Source: Flavobacteriaceae bacterium PS02334 (lineage in GTDB: Bacteria; Bacteroidota; Bacteroidia; Flavobacteriales; Flavobacteriaceae). From it: a stretch of DNA of 64,000 bases. Position numbers and translations under genes: made by a program. The stretch is from assembly GCA_029959295.1 (NCBI GenBank), contig JASCOH010000001.1, positions 496,001-560,000 on the forward strand, written 5' to 3'. Positions within the stretch are counted from its first letter, which is position 1. Every line of letters starts with the position of its first letter. The notes under the pieces were generated by a model. That model was not told the DNA's origin. It ran no database searches and was given only the letters and a program-made list of their open reading frames with translations. Shown piece after piece: positions 50,894 to 61,001 of the stretch.

Positions 50894-52837
50894 ATGGCTA
50901 AAGATAAAAACTCAAACCCAACACCTAATAAATTTAGGTTCAGTCCTTGGTGGATTTACGGCGGACTTATTGCTTTTTTTATAATTTGGAACTTTGCTGC
51001 TGGCGGCGGTGCTAAATTAGAAGAAGCTGGCAAAATAAAATCATCAGCATTCAATGCTCTTTTAGAGAAAAATCAAGTCGACAAAGTTATTATTTATAAC
51101 CGAAGCGAGGCTGAAATTTTCTTGAATAAGACTGGTTTGGCCGCTCCTGAAAATAAAGGAGTAACCAAAGACATGTTTGATAACGAAAACAAAGGACCGC
51201 ATTACGTTATTGAAGATGTTGGAGACACAAAATCTTTCCAAGAAAAACTAGAAAAAGCGCAAGCTGAAGGAAAATTAAAAGATTTTGACTACAAACCAAA
51301 GAATGATTGGGGAGGAATTTTCTTAACTCTTTTACCAATTATCATTATCGTTGGAATCTGGCTTTTCATCATGAGAAGAATGTCTGCTGGCGGTGGTGCT
51401 GGCGGTGGCGGTCAGATTTTCAATATCGGAAAATCAAAAGCGAAACTTTTTGACGAAAAAACAGATGTAAAAATTACATTTAAAGACGTTGCCGGTTTAG
51501 AAGGAGCAAAAGAAGAAGTTCAAGAAATCGTTGAATTTTTGAAAAATCCTGAAAAATATACAAATCTTGGGGGTAAAATTCCAAAAGGAGCTCTTTTAGT
51601 AGGACCTCCAGGAACAGGAAAAACATTGCTTGCAAAAGCAGTTGCTGGTGAAGCAAAAGTTCCTTTCTTTTCGCTTTCAGGTTCTGATTTCGTTGAAATG
51701 TTTGTGGGTGTTGGAGCTTCTCGTGTAAGAGATTTGTTCAAACAAGCAAAAGAGAAATCTCCTGCAATTATCTTCATTGACGAGATTGACGCTGTTGGTC
51801 GCGCAAGAGGAAAAAACAATATGTCAGGTTCTAACGATGAACGCGAAAACACTTTGAATCAATTACTTACAGAAATGGACGGTTTTGGAACAAACACAAA
51901 CGTAATCGTTTTGGCTGCAACAAACAGAGCTGATGTTTTAGACAAAGCATTGATGCGTGCAGGCCGTTTTGACAGACAGATTTATGTTGACCTTCCGGAC
52001 ATCAGAGAAAGAAAAGAAATTTTTGAAGTGCATTTAGCTCCTTTGAAAAAAGCTGAAGGACTTGATACTGACTTTTTAGCAAAACAAACTCCAGGTTTTT
52101 CTGGTGCTGACATTGCAAATGTTTGTAATGAAGCTGCATTGATTGCTGCGCGCTATGACAAAAAAGCAGTTGACAAACAAGACTTCTTAGATGCTGTTGA
52201 TAGAATTATCGGCGGTCTTGAAAAGAAAAATAAAATTATTACTCCTGAAGAGAAAAGAGCAATTGCAATTCACGAAGCCGGACACGCAACTATAAGCTGG
52301 ATGCTGGAACACGCCGCTCCGCTTATCAAAGTTACGATTGTTCCAAGAGGTCAAAGTTTAGGTGCAGCTTGGTATCTTCCTGAAGAAAGACAAATTGTAA
52401 GAACTGATCAAATGCTTGATGAAATGTGCGCCACAATGGGCGGACGTGCTGCTGAAAAAGTAACATTTGACCGAATTTCAACTGGAGCTTTGAGTGATTT
52501 GGAAAAAGTCACAAAGCAAGCAAGAGCAATGGTAACCATCTATGGACTGAATGAAAAATTAGGAAATATCACATACTATGATTCTTCAGGACAAAGCGAA
52601 TATAGCTTTGGAAAACCATATTCTGAAGACACTGCAAAGGTTATTGACAAAGAAATTTCAGACTTAATCGAAGGTCAATACCAACGCGCAATACGCATTC
52701 TAGAAGAAAATAAAGACAAATTGAATCAATTGGCTAACATCTTAATTGAAAAAGAAGTTATTTTCAAAGATGATTTAGAGACTATTTTCGGCAAACGTGC
52801 TTTTGGAGAGGGAGTTGAAGAAGTATTCGAAGAGTAA
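50894..52837 (+). CDS. ftsH: ATP-dependent zinc metalloprotease FtsH
   Basis: Membrane-anchored AAA+ protease degrading misfolded membrane proteins and short-lived regulators. The 647-residue protein has two N-terminal membrane helices (about 18-35 and 140-156), Walker A GPPGTGKT at 237-244, Walker [13 protein letters not shown], the second region of homology, and the zinc site HEAGH (His460-His464). It has a Gly-rich linker ([11 protein letters not shown]) at 162-172. A strong terminator follows. Confidence 0.96.
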   Translation: MAKDKNSNPTPNKFRFSPWWIYGGLIAFFIIWNFAAGGGAKLEEAGKIKSSAFNALLEKNQVDKVIIYNRSEAEIFLNKTGLAAPENKGVTKDMFDNENKGPHYVIEDVGDTKSFQEKLEKAQAEGKLKDFDYKPKNDWGGIFLTLLPIIIIVGIWLFIMRRMSAGGGAGGGGQIFNIGKSKAKLFDEKTDVKITFKDVAGLEGAKEEVQEIVEFLKNPEKYTNLGGKIPKGALLVGPPGTGKTLLAKAVAGEAKVPFFSLSGSDFVEMFVGVGASRVRDLFKQAKEKSPAIIFIDEIDAVGRARGKNNMSGSNDERENTLNQLLTEMDGFGTNTNVIVLAATNRADVLDKALMRAGRFDRQIYVDLPDIRERKEIFEVHLAPLKKAEGLDTDFLAKQTPGFSGADIANVCNEAALIAARYDKKAVDKQDFLDAVDRIIGGLEKKNKIITPEEKRAIAIHEAGHATISWMLEHAAPLIKVTIVPRGQSLGAAWYLPEERQIVRTDQMLDEMCATMGGRAAEKVTFDRISTGALSDLEKVTKQARAMVTIYGLNEKLGNITYYDSSGQSEYSFGKPYSEDTAKVIDKEISDLIEGQYQRAIRILEENKDKLNQLANILIEKEVIFKDDLETIFGKRAFGEGVEEVFEE

Positions 52838-52858
52838 AATACACATTTAAGAAATTTT

Positions 52859-52901
52859 AAAAAATCTTAATTCAAAAGCAGTTTTGAATTAAGATTTTTT
52901 T
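52859..52901 (+). terminator. Terminator after ftsH
   Basis: A long perfect stem (AAAATCTTAATTCAAAA with its complement) around a 4-base loop, then T-tract. Confidence 0.9.
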
Positions 52902-52908
52902 ATCTTTG
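52901..52908 (+). promoter_or_regulatory. -7 promoter box TATCTTTG of the LUD-cdsA-psd operon
   Basis: Perfect match directly abutting the ftsH terminator, 38 bases before the next start codon. Confidence 0.6.
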
Positions 52909-52946
52909 GTTGTTATCAAATCACAAACAAAGAATTTGACTAATTT

Positions 52947-53543
52947 ATGAGTCTTTTTAGAAAACTTTTTGGAAACGAATCTTCCGACGAAGATAAAGAT
53001 AGAGACCAAAGTCCATTTAATCCTGAAGCTATAATTCCGGCTGACGAATTGTTTACTCTCAATTTTAAGAAAAATGGAGGTAAATTCTTGTATTGTGAAA
53101 ATCTTGAAGAAGCAAAAGAGCATTTTGAGCATATCCTTGAAGAGAATGACTGGTTTGAGTCTGAAGCTTTATGTTTTGAACCAAAATTGCACAGTTTACT
53201 TGAAGAAAATAAATTAGATTATATCAAGCCTACGAAACCAAAATTTCTTTTGGCAAGTTGTGAAAATTTAATCGCTGATGAAGGTTCTGTTTTATTTTCT
53301 TCGAACCAAATCAAGCAGAATAAGCCAAATGAGCTTCCTGCAAATATTGTCATTCTTGCCACCACGAGCCAAATTCTTTTAAGCAAAAGCGATGGACTTC
53401 GTGAAATCAAGAAAAAATATGACCGAGATTACCCCACAAATATCACCACCATTAAATATTTCGAAAAAGCCAAAGAAGAGGATTTTCTGCAATATGGAAG
53501 TGTTGCAAAAAATTTATACCTTTTGCTTTTAGAAGATCTTTAA
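52947..53543 (+). CDS. LUD domain protein (LutC/YkgG-like)
   Basis: A 198-residue cytosolic protein. The LUD (LutC-type) domain covers most of it, e.g. FLLASCENLIADEGSVLFSS and NIVILATTSQILLSKSDGL, which is the core seen in the LutABC lactate-oxidation proteins. No Lut A or B partner is nearby and no iron-sulfur motif is present, so a lactate role is doubtful. One base separates it from cdsA, so the phospholipid-synthesis operon starts here. Confidence 0.78.
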   Translation: MSLFRKLFGNESSDEDKDRDQSPFNPEAIIPADELFTLNFKKNGGKFLYCENLEEAKEHFEHILEENDWFESEALCFEPKLHSLLEENKLDYIKPTKPKFLLASCENLIADEGSVLFSSNQIKQNKPNELPANIVILATTSQILLSKSDGLREIKKKYDRDYPTNITTIKYFEKAKEEDFLQYGSVAKNLYLLLLEDL

Positions 53544-53544
53544 A

Positions 53545-54348
53545 ATGAATGAAACGCTGACGAGATCATTATCAGGCCTGGTTTATATCATTTTATTAGT
53601 TGGGGCGACATTAATTTCACCTGAAAGTTTTCTACTGCTTTTCGGTACTTTTTTGGTTATTTGCACAGCCGAATTTTGTGATTTAGTAAATTTGAAGAAA
53701 ACACAGCCGATTGTTATTGCAATTATTGGCTTTATCCTTTTTGCTTATTTTAAGACTTATAGCAAAGCTAACGATCTACTTTTAGCAGGCGCTACCCTAT
53801 TCATTTCCATCCGACTAATTTTCTTTTTATTTAGCGACAAAAGGCAGCACATTGACAAGCAGTCGAAATATGTCTATTTGATTGGATATATCATACTTCC
53901 GATTATTATCTTGACGAAAATTCCTTATGTTGGAAATATTTTCAAGCCCGAAATCCTTATCAGCATTTTCATAATCATCTGGACAAATGACACTTTTGCC
54001 TATTTGGTTGGAAAATCTATAGGAAAAACTAAACTTTACGAAAAAATATCTCCAAAAAAAACCATAGAAGGATTCATTGGAGGCCTTATTTTTGCCGTTA
54101 TCGCTGGAATTTTAATTGCAATATATTATACTAAACAGCCTTTATACATCTGGATTTCACTGGCTTTGATCACCGGAATTTTCGGGACTCTTGGCGATTT
54201 GATCGAGTCTAAATTCAAGAGAATTGCTGGCGTTAAAGACAGTGGAAAAATAATGCCTGGCCATGGAGGCATCTTAGATCGACTAGATAGTATTATATTT
54301 GCATCACCATTTATATTTTTGTTTTACCAAATCTTAAACTATGCTTAA
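53545..54348 (+). CDS. cdsA: Phosphatidate cytidylyltransferase
   Basis: Integral membrane enzyme making CDP-diacylglycerol from phosphatidic acid and CTP, the branch point for phosphatidylethanolamine. The 267-residue protein has about eight membrane segments and the signature near the C-terminus: KRIAGVKDSGKIMPGHGGIL followed by DRLDSIIFASP, with metal-binding Asp residues. It overlaps the psd gene by 8 bases, and the next step of the same pathway follows. Confidence 0.95.
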   Translation: MNETLTRSLSGLVYIILLVGATLISPESFLLLFGTFLVICTAEFCDLVNLKKTQPIVIAIIGFILFAYFKTYSKANDLLLAGATLFISIRLIFFLFSDKRQHIDKQSKYVYLIGYIILPIIILTKIPYVGNIFKPEILISIFIIIWTNDTFAYLVGKSIGKTKLYEKISPKKTIEGFIGGLIFAVIAGILIAIYYTKQPLYIWISLALITGIFGTLGDLIESKFKRIAGVKDSGKIMPGHGGILDRLDSIIFASPFIFLFYQILNYA

Positions 54349-55003
54349 ATTTCATAAAGAAGGAGCGAAAATCATTTTAATTACCTGCGCAGTTGTCGTT
54401 GGAATTGTTTTGCTATCAGATGTTTACATCAAGAACAATTTTTGGCTCTTAAAGATTGTGCAGATTGTTTCACTATTTTTTCTTATATTAGTGTTGCAGT
54501 TTTTCAGAAACCCAAGAAGATTCACTGATATTAGTGACGGTAAAATAATTGCTCCAGTGGATGGAAAAGTTGTTGTAATTGAAGAAGTTTTCGAACCAGA
54601 ATATTTTAAGGATAAAAGATTGATGGTTTCAATCTTTATGTCGCCAATCAATGTTCACGTTACTCGCTATGCAATGAATGGAGTTGTAAAATACAGCAAA
54701 TACCATCCGGGAAAATATCTTGTAGCTTGGCACCCAAAAGCGAGCGAGGAAAACGAAAGAACTTCTGTAGTATTAGAAAACAATACTTTTGGAGCTATTT
54801 TATACCGCCAAATTGCTGGAGCTTTAGCGAGAAGAATCGTGAATTATGCAGAAGAAGGAATGCAGGTCATCCAAGGAGAAGATGCTGGTTTCATCAAATT
54901 TGGATCAAGAGTAGATTTATATCTTCCTCTGGGGACTCAAGTAAACGTAAAACTGAACCAAAAAGCAGTCGGAGGCATAACAGTAATTGCAGCAAAAAAT
55001 TAA
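54341..55003 (+). CDS. psd: Phosphatidylserine decarboxylase
   Basis: Makes phosphatidylethanolamine from phosphatidylserine. The 220-residue short-form proenzyme (PSD-B like, with two N-terminal membrane segments) contains HxxPxN-like PINVHVTRYAMNGVVKY and the autocleavage site FGSR (Gly188-Ser189), where the pyruvoyl group forms. It overlaps cdsA (8 bases) and the ACBP gene (1 base). Confidence 0.93.
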   Translation: MLKFHKEGAKIILITCAVVVGIVLLSDVYIKNNFWLLKIVQIVSLFFLILVLQFFRNPRRFTDISDGKIIAPVDGKVVVIEEVFEPEYFKDKRLMVSIFMSPINVHVTRYAMNGVVKYSKYHPGKYLVAWHPKASEENERTSVVLENNTFGAILYRQIAGALARRIVNYAEEGMQVIQGEDAGFIKFGSRVDLYLPLGTQVNVKLNQKAVGGITVIAAKN

Positions 55004-55269
55004 TGTCTGAAAAAGATCTAGATACCCGATTTGAAGAAGCATTTGAATTGGCTTCAAACATGACCGAAGCATTGCCTCAGGATGTAATGTTGCGCATTTA
55101 TGCCTATTACAAACAGGCAACTCAAGGTACTGCGCAAGCTAACAGAATGGGCCGCCATGATTTGAGAGATGCTTTTAAGACCAATGCTTGGATGCAAATC
55201 AGCCATTTATCAAGCGATGAGGCAAAACAGCTTTATATCGAAACTATTAATTCACTGATTAAAAAATAA
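55003..55269 (+). CDS. Acyl-CoA-binding protein (ACBP)
   Basis: An 88-residue helical protein of the ACBP/DBI family, which binds long-chain acyl-Co[21 protein letters not shown], then [16 protein letters not shown] and [19 protein letters not shown]. Start at 55003 (ATG, overlapping the psd stop by 1 base). A longer in-frame reading from 54727 is an artefact that runs through psd in the wrong frame. ACBP is mainly eukaryotic but known in some bacteria; here it is coupled to phospholipid synthesis, supplying or buffering acyl-CoA. Confidence 0.9.
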   Translation: MSEKDLDTRFEEAFELASNMTEALPQDVMLRIYAYYKQATQGTAQANRMGRHDLRDAFKTNAWMQISHLSSDEAKQLYIETINSLIKK

Positions 55270-55274
55270 TTACT

Positions 55275-56063
55275 ATGAAAAAGACCAAATTATTACTTTC
55301 TAGCTTAGTATTAGTTCTTGCATTGCAATCTTGCAACAAGGAAAAAAAATTAGACGAAGTACAAGTACCTCTTCCTGAAAATACTGAAGAAAAAGCAACG
55401 GCCGTTGGAAACCCTGATGATGTAGCTGCAGATCCAGGAACTTTCAAAATGATGAAACTTCCTTATGCTTACAATGCTTTAGAGCCTTACATTGACGCTA
55501 AAACTGTTGAGATTCACTATTCAAAACACCATGTTGGCTATGTGAATAATCTGAATAAAGCAATCGCTGGAACAGCTTTAGAGAAACAAACTATCGAAGA
55601 AATCTTAGGCAAATTAGACCTGGAAAATAAAACGGTAAGAAATAATGCCGGCGGTTATTTCAACCACAATCTTTATTGGGAAATCATGGGCGCTAACAAA
55701 GGCGGCGAACCAACAGGAGCTTTGGCTGAAGCTATCAAAAAAGATTTCGGTTCTTTTGAAACTTTCAAAACACAATTAACTGAAGCGGCTACAAAACAAT
55801 TTGGTTCAGGATGGGCTTGGTTGGTTGTAGACAAATCTGGAAAACTGGTTGTGGGAAGTACTGCAAATCAAGATAATCCGTTAATGCCAAATATGTCAGT
55901 TTCTGGAACTCCAATGTTAGGTTTGGATGTTTGGGAACATGCTTATTATTTGAAATACCAAAACAAACGTCCAGATTATATTACAGCTTTCTTTAATCTG
56001 ATCAATTGGGATGTTGTTGCTAAGAAATATGAAGCAGCAAAAGCTCCAGTTGCGAAAGTATAA
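55275..56063 (+). CDS. sod: Superoxide dismutase (Fe/Mn), lipoprotein
   Basis: Dismutes superoxide to oxygen and hydrogen peroxide. The 262-residue protein carries a lipoprotein signal (LALQSC, Cys20) and an acidic linker to about residue 55. The mature domain has all the metal ligands: His in [11 protein letters not shown], His in FNHNLYW, Asp and His in [12 protein letters not shown]. It is thus exported and membrane-tethered, whereas most Fe/Mn SODs are cytosolic. Iron or manganese cannot be settled by eye. Last gene of the operon; the terminator follows. Confidence 0.92.
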   Translation: MKKTKLLLSSLVLVLALQSCNKEKKLDEVQVPLPENTEEKATAVGNPDDVAADPGTFKMMKLPYAYNALEPYIDAKTVEIHYSKHHVGYVNNLNKAIAGTALEKQTIEEILGKLDLENKTVRNNAGGYFNHNLYWEIMGANKGGEPTGALAEAIKKDFGSFETFKTQLTEAATKQFGSGWAWLVVDKSGKLVVGSTANQDNPLMPNMSVSGTPMLGLDVWEHAYYLKYQNKRPDYITAFFNLINWDVVAKKYEAAKAPVAKV

Positions 56064-56082
56064 TCTTCAGAATTCAGTTATA

Positions 56083-56112
56083 AAAAAAGTCCCGAATTAT
56101 CGGGACTTTTTT
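56083..56112 (+). terminator. Terminator after sod
   Basis: Stem AAGTCCCGA / TCGGGACTT with a 4-base loop and T-tract. Confidence 0.9.
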
Positions 56113-56133
56113 GTTTCTCTACTCTTCTGAATT

Positions 56134-58767
56134 TTATTTCAAACTAGCCAAACTTTGCTCAATCGTTGCGATTTTTGACAAAGCATCAGCTTCTTTTTTT
56201 CTTTCAATTTCCAATACTTTTTCTGGAGCATTGTTCACAAATTTCTCGTTAGATAATTTTGCCTGAACTGATTTCAAGAAACCTTGGTTGTATTTCAATT
56301 CTTCCGCAAGTTTAGCAATTTCTTCCTCAACATTAATTGCACCGCTTATTGGCACAAAATATTCATTAGATTTTGCACGGAAAGTCAACGCACCGTTTAC
56401 CGCTTCAGAAACATATTCTAACGAACTGATGTTTCCTAATTTTGTAATAATCGAATCAAAATGTGTCGAAACATTATCATTATTAATCGCTTTCAATTCA
56501 ATCGCATCTTTGAACGGAATATTTTTATCTTTTCTAATCGTTCTGATTCCAGAAATTACTTCAGAAGCAAAATCAAAATCAGCAATCAATTTTGCATCAA
56601 AAGATTTTAATTCTGGCCAAGTAGAAACGATCAAAGCTTCTTCTTGAGTTCTTTCCGCAATAATCTGCCAAATTTCTTCAGTCAAGAAAGGCATAAACGG
56701 ATGCAACAATTTCAAGTTGCTTTCCAGCATTTCAATCGCCTTGTCAAACGTTTTTCTATCAATTGGCGCTTGGTAAGCTGGCTTGATCATTTCAAGAAAC
56801 CAAGAACAGAAATCGTCCCAAACCAATTTGTAAATCGCCATCAAAGCATCAGAAATTCTGTATTTTTCAAAGTTATCTTCGATTTCAGCCAAAGTTTGCT
56901 GCAACTTCGCTTCATACCATTCGATCGCTACTTTTGAAGATTCTGGTTGTTCAATTGAGTCGCTTACCTCCCAGCCTTTTATCAATCTAAAAGCATTCCA
57001 GATTTTATTTGTAAAGGCTTTTCCTTGGTTGCAAAGTTCTTCGTCAAACATAATGTCGTTTCCTGCAGAAGCGCTTAAAAGCAAGCCTACACGAACGCCA
57101 TCCGCACTGAATTTCTCAATTAAATCCAACGGATCTGGAGAATTTCCTAATTGCTTAGACATTTTTCTACCTAATTTATCTCTAACGATTCCCGTCAAAT
57201 ACACATTTGTAAATGGTTTTTCTCCCGCATATTCATAACCTGCAATAATCATTCTCGCCACCCAGAAAAACAAAATATCTGGACCTGTAACCAAGTCATT
57301 TGTAGGATAATAATATTTAAAATCTTGATTTTCAGGTTCCATAATTCCTCCAAAAACCGCCATTGGCCAAAGCCAAGACGAAAACCAAGTATCTAATGCA
57401 TCAGCATCTTGACGTAAATCTTCAAATTTCAAATCTGCTTTTCCTGTCACTTTTTGGGCAAGAATTACTGCTTCTTCTTTAGTTTCAGCAACTACGAAAT
57501 CTTCTTTTCCATCGCCATAGAAATACGCCGGAATTTGCTGTCCCCACCAAAGCTGGCGTGAAATATTCCAATCGCGGATGTTTTCCAACCAATGACGGTA
57601 AGTGTTATCAAAACGTTTTGGATATAATTTAATTTCTTCTGTTTCTAAAACCGCTTTGATTGCCGGTTTAACCAATTCTTCCATCTTCAGGAACCATTGA
57701 TCTGACAAACGTGGCTCGATTACGGCTTTTGTTCTTTCAGAAGTTCCTACTTTATTAAGATGCGTTTCTGTTTTAGCCAAGCTTCCGTTTTGCTCTAATT
57801 CTTTTGCAATTTCTTCACGAACCACAAAACGGTCTTTTCCTTGATAATGCAATCCGAAGGAATTTAAGCTCGCATCTTCGTTGAAAATATCGATTACTTC
57901 AAGATTATGCTTGTCGCCCAAAGTTTTATCGTTCATATCGTGCGCCGGAGTCACTTTCAAGCAACCGGTCCCGAACTCGATATCAACATATTCGTCCTCA
58001 ATAATAGGAATCACTCTTCCTGCAATTGGCACGATAGCTTTTTTGCCTTTCAAATGTGTGAAACGTTCGTCATTTGGGTTGATACAAATCGCAGTATCAC
58101 CAAAAATAGTTTCAGGACGCGTTGTTGCAACCGTCAAGAAATCAGAACTTCCTTCGATTTGGTATTTTAAAAAGTATAGTTTTCCTTGTCTTTCTTCAAA
58201 AATTACTTCTTCGTCAGACAATGTAGTTTTTGCTTCCGGATCCCAGTTGACCATTCTGTAACCGCGGTAAATCATACCTTTGTTGTATAAATCAACGAAA
58301 GATTTGATTACAGAAGCTGACATATCTGGATCCATTGTGAATTTTGTTCTTTCCCAGTCGCAAGAAGCTCCTAGTTTTTTTAACTGGTCAAGGATAACGC
58401 CGCCGTATTTGTCAGTCCAGTCCCAAGCGTGTTTCAAAAATTCTTCGCGAGACAAATCGTTTTTGTTGATTCCTTCGGATTTTAGTTTTGCAACGACTTT
58501 TGCTTCTGTCGCAATGGATGCGTGGTCTGTTCCGGGAACCCAGCAAGCGTTGAAACCTTTTAATCGCGCACGACGGATTAATACATCTTGAATGGTATTG
58601 TTCAGCATGTGTCCCATGTGCAAGACTCCGGTCACGTTTGGTGGCGGAATGGTGATGGTGTAAGGTGTTCTGTGGTCAGGTTCTGAATGAAAATAATTGT
58701 TTTTCATCCAGTAGTCATACCATTTTTGCTCTACTGATTTGGCATCGAATTGTGCTGGAATTGTCAT
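56134..58767 (-). CDS. valS: Valyl-tRNA synthetase
   Basis: Charges tRNA-Val. The 877-residue class I enzyme has the HIGH motif as HMGH (His50-His53 in [13 protein letters not shown]) and KMSKQ at 535-539 (a variant of KMSKS usual in this phylum), the editing domain near [12 protein letters not shown], and a C-terminal coiled coil ([21 protein letters not shown]). The gene end converges on the sod terminator. Upstream of its start is a structured 172-base element. Confidence 0.96.
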   Translation of the reverse strand: MTIPAQFDAKSVEQKWYDYWMKNNYFHSEPDHRTPYTITIPPPNVTGVLHMGHMLNNTIQDVLIRRARLKGFNACWVPGTDHASIATEAKVVAKLKSEGINKNDLSREEFLKHAWDWTDKYGGVILDQLKKLGASCDWERTKFTMDPDMSASVIKSFVDLYNKGMIYRGYRMVNWDPEAKTTLSDEEVIFEERQGKLYFLKYQIEGSSDFLTVATTRPETIFGDTAICINPNDERFTHLKGKKAIVPIAGRVIPIIEDEYVDIEFGTGCLKVTPAHDMNDKTLGDKHNLEVIDIFNEDASLNSFGLHYQGKDRFVVREEIAKELEQNGSLAKTETHLNKVGTSERTKAVIEPRLSDQWFLKMEELVKPAIKAVLETEEIKLYPKRFDNTYRHWLENIRDWNISRQLWWGQQIPAYFYGDGKEDFVVAETKEEAVILAQKVTGKADLKFEDLRQDADALDTWFSSWLWPMAVFGGIMEPENQDFKYYYPTNDLVTGPDILFFWVARMIIAGYEYAGEKPFTNVYLTGIVRDKLGRKMSKQLGNSPDPLDLIEKFSADGVRVGLLLSASAGNDIMFDEELCNQGKAFTNKIWNAFRLIKGWEVSDSIEQPESSKVAIEWYEAKLQQTLAEIEDNFEKYRISDALMAIYKLVWDDFCSWFLEMIKPAYQAPIDRKTFDKAIEMLESNLKLLHPFMPFLTEEIWQIIAERTQEEALIVSTWPELKSFDAKLIADFDFASEVISGIRTIRKDKNIPFKDAIELKAINNDNVSTHFDSIITKLGNISSLEYVSEAVNGALTFRAKSNEYFVPISGAINVEEEIAKLAEELKYNQGFLKSVQAKLSNEKFVNNAPEKVLEIERKKEADALSKIATIEQSLASLK

Positions 58768-58822
58768 ATTTTTTGGTGTTCGTTTTTTCTTAAGATTGCT
58801 ATTGCGTCACTGATTCAGGTGT

Positions 58823-58994
58823 TTACAAAAATTCAAATGGTTTCTCCCCTAGCCCTGATGGTGCCATTGTTTGAGCTCGTTCTTCTGCTAACAGGCAGCA
58901 GAACAGCGAGTGGCTCCAGCAGGAACATGGATGGAAGAAAATTACCGACCATTCGCTCCAAAACCTCGAAATAATCTTGGCAAGGATTTTGTAA
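58823..58994. ncRNA. Candidate structured RNA element upstream of valS
   Basis: Nested complementary arms suggest a folded RNA: TTACAAAA (58823-58830) with TTTTGTAA (58987-58994); AATGGT (58836-58841) with ACCATT (58948-58953); CCAT-T-GTT (58864-58871) with AACATGG (58924-58930); GAGC (58873-58876) with GCTC (58913-58916); TTCTGCT (58883-58889) with AGCAGAA (58897-58903). The element contains TAGCCCTGAT, a string I associate with hairpin-type elements in flavobacteria. It is richer in GC than the rest of the 336-base spacer. Strand and role are undetermined; it could be a 6S-like RNA, a Flavo-1-type motif, a leader of valS or a repeat. No protein reading is convincing. Confidence 0.5.
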
Positions 58995-59103
58995 CTATTG
59001 AAGTACAAAAGTAATTAAGTCTGTGCAGTATAAAAAATTAAGGTTTAATAATTTGCACTTTGGCTAAAACTATTTATTTTTACGGTAATAATTAAAATTT
59101 TTT

Positions 59104-59535
59104 ATGATGAAAAAACTACTAGGTTTATTTGCAATAGTGATGATGGGCGCTTCTGGAATGGCTCAAACTGGACCAAAAATTGAATTCAAAGCCGAAACTA
59201 TTGATTATGGAACTGTATCGAAAGGAGATGATTCGGGCTTGAGAGTTTTTGAATTTACAAATACAGGCGATGCAGAATTGGTAATCAATGACGTGAAATC
59301 GTCGTGCGGTTGCACGGTTCCATCAAAGCCGACAGAGCCGATTTTGCCTGGAAAAACTGGAAAAATCGAGGTTCAATACAACATGAATCCTGGGCCGATT
59401 AGCAAAACTATCACGGTGACTTCAAATGCCACTAACAAGCAAGAAGGGATTATTCTTTTGAAAATAAGTGGAAATGTAGTCGTAAAAGAGGAAGTCAATC
59501 CGCTTGAAAAGAAGAAAACATTGCCAAATTCATAA
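59104..59535 (+). CDS. DUF1573 domain secreted protein
   Basis: A 143-residue exported protein. The signal peptide (MMKKLLGLFAIVMMGASGMAQ) is followed by an Ig-like DUF1573 domain: TIDYGTVSKGDDSGLRVFEF, with the hallmark SSCGCTVP, then NPGPISKTITVTSN. The family is widespread in Bacteroidetes, found outside the cytoplasm, of unknown function; the CGC pair may be a redox or metal site. It is a single-gene unit with its own terminator. Confidence 0.9.
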   Translation: MMKKLLGLFAIVMMGASGMAQTGPKIEFKAETIDYGTVSKGDDSGLRVFEFTNTGDAELVINDVKSSCGCTVPSKPTEPILPGKTGKIEVQYNMNPGPISKTITVTSNATNKQEGIILLKISGNVVVKEEVNPLEKKKTLPNS

Positions 59536-59539
59536 CTTT

Positions 59540-59568
59540 AATGTCCGCTAAATGCGGACATTTTTTTT
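59540..59568 (+). terminator. Terminator after the DUF1573 gene
   Basis: Stem AATGTCCGC / GCGGACATT with a 4-base loop and T8 tract that runs into the end of the convergent protease gene. Confidence 0.88.
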
Positions 59569-60871
59569 AGAGGATTTTCTTTAATTGGAACTTGAAGGCT
59601 ATTCTTTTTCCATTTCTTTCGACATCCATGTAAATCCATTTTCCTTCTTCAGATTGCATGAGATCGTTGATATTTTGTAGCGTATAACCATGCGCTTTTC
59701 TTCTATTAATTCTGATAATTTTATCTTGCGGAAGTATTCCTGCCAATCCGGCTGGCGAATTTTCATTGACAGTTGCGACTTCAAACAGCGGTTTCAGCAC
59801 GAAATTATATTTGAAATTTCCGCCGGTGTTATAAGAATAGGTTGTATTCGATGTTGACAATCTCACCAATTCTGGAACATATTCTATACCGTGATGCTCG
59901 ACGGTAAGGCCGCTCATATTATAATTGAATTCTTCAGAAAATTTTGAGTTTTTCTTTAGCAAAATCTGCTTTCCGGGATTGTCAAAAATTAAATTAAATC
60001 TGTGCAAGACTTCGTTTCCTATGGAACCATTTCGCTTGTCATGAAAATTTAGTTTTTCCAAATAAACCGAATATGGATAGGCAACTAATGGCTTTTTTAA
60101 GGAAAAACCTGCAAACTCGATAGCATCGACACGAGATTTTTTTCCTTTGATTTCGCCACTGAAACCAATTCCGAGCGTAGCGTCGAAAAAAGCATCTTGG
60201 CATTTTATCTTTTCATTCTCGAAAAGCCAAAGCCCGTCGCTCAAACCTACATCTACCAATAAATCTAAATCGAGCGTATCTTTTCCGATTTGGGTTTCGA
60301 CATCAATGTAGGGACGGTTTCCAATTACTTTTAGAGGAATTTTTTCATGAGATTTTATTCTTTTCTTATTCAGAATTTTTCTGTCGCGATAGACGATTAC
60401 TTTTTTCTTTTCGTAATTGATTTCTATGATATTATTTAGAAAAAAGGAATAGCCTAAAATTCCGTGAACTGGAATTCCTAATTTGGAAGAGAAATTTATA
60501 TCTTGATTAAGAATAATCAACAGCTTGAAATTGGAATTTATATATCCGTCAATTTTTGCTTTGTTATTGTTAGAAACCAAGCCTTCGATAGAATCATCAA
60601 GTCCCAATCCTCTGGCAAAAATCTTTTTTGTTTCTTTAAATTGTATGGTATCATTTTCTGGAAGGCTAAAAATAATAGATTGTTCAGATCCTGAATCTAA
60701 CAACAAATTCAGCTTTACATTGTTGATTTCAACAGGAATAATTATCAGATTAAAAACATATTGAAAAGGAATCTCAATTTTATTTTTATTAGAATTCCAC
60801 AAAAACCCGTCTTGCGCAAAAACCGAAAGCGGAAATAAAAGGAATAAAAACAGCGTAATTATGATTTTCAT
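59567..60871 (-). CDS. Aspartyl protease / PDZ domain protein, exported
   Basis: A 434-residue exported protein: signal peptide MKIIITLFLFLLFPLSVFAQ (start at 60871; the in-frame ATG at 60916 adds a non-conserved 15-residue extension). It has a retropepsin-like domain with LLLDSGSEQSIIF as catalytic DSG and a second half with LDLLVDVGLSDGLWLF, in which the expected DTG is DVG. A PDZ domain forms the C-terminus (EVATVNENSPAGLAGILPQD). Families of this kind may be membrane-associated peptidases of Bacteroidetes; the substrate is unknown. Confidence 0.82.
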   Translation of the reverse strand: MKIIITLFLFLLFPLSVFAQDGFLWNSNKNKIEIPFQYVFNLIIIPVEINNVKLNLLLDSGSEQSIIFSLPENDTIQFKETKKIFARGLGLDDSIEGLVSNNNKAKIDGYINSNFKLLIILNQDINFSSKLGIPVHGILGYSFFLNNIIEINYEKKKVIVYRDRKILNKKRIKSHEKIPLKVIGNRPYIDVETQIGKDTLDLDLLVDVGLSDGLWLFENEKIKCQDAFFDATLGIGFSGEIKGKKSRVDAIEFAGFSLKKPLVAYPYSVYLEKLNFHDKRNGSIGNEVLHRFNLIFDNPGKQILLKKNSKFSEEFNYNMSGLTVEHHGIEYVPELVRLSTSNTTYSYNTGGNFKYNFVLKPLFEVATVNENSPAGLAGILPQDKIIRINRRKAHGYTLQNINDLMQSEEGKWIYMDVERNGKRIAFKFQLKKIL

Positions 60872-61001
60872 ATTCTGCTCATTTATACGATAAATATAAC
60901 AACTTTTAGCCAACATTTAGTATCATATCACGAATTTCAATGCGGATATTTTATGAATTTCTTAAAAAAAAGTCGCAAATTTGCAATCAAAATTCAATAT
61001 C

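Noticed and set aside
54727-55269. 180-residue frame covering the end of psd and the ACBP gene
   Set aside because: Its first half is out of frame with psd, is very basic and matches nothing; only the last 88 codons, from 55003, form a real protein.
57145-57175. KMSKQ instead of KMSKS in valyl-tRNA synthetase as a defect
   Set aside because: The Lys residues required for catalysis remain, and this variant is normal in Bacteroidetes.
58823-59008. 61-residue minus-strand open frame upstream of valS
   Set aside because: Low-complexity, Ser- and Trp-rich translation without family resemblance; the nucleotide pattern is better explained by RNA structure.
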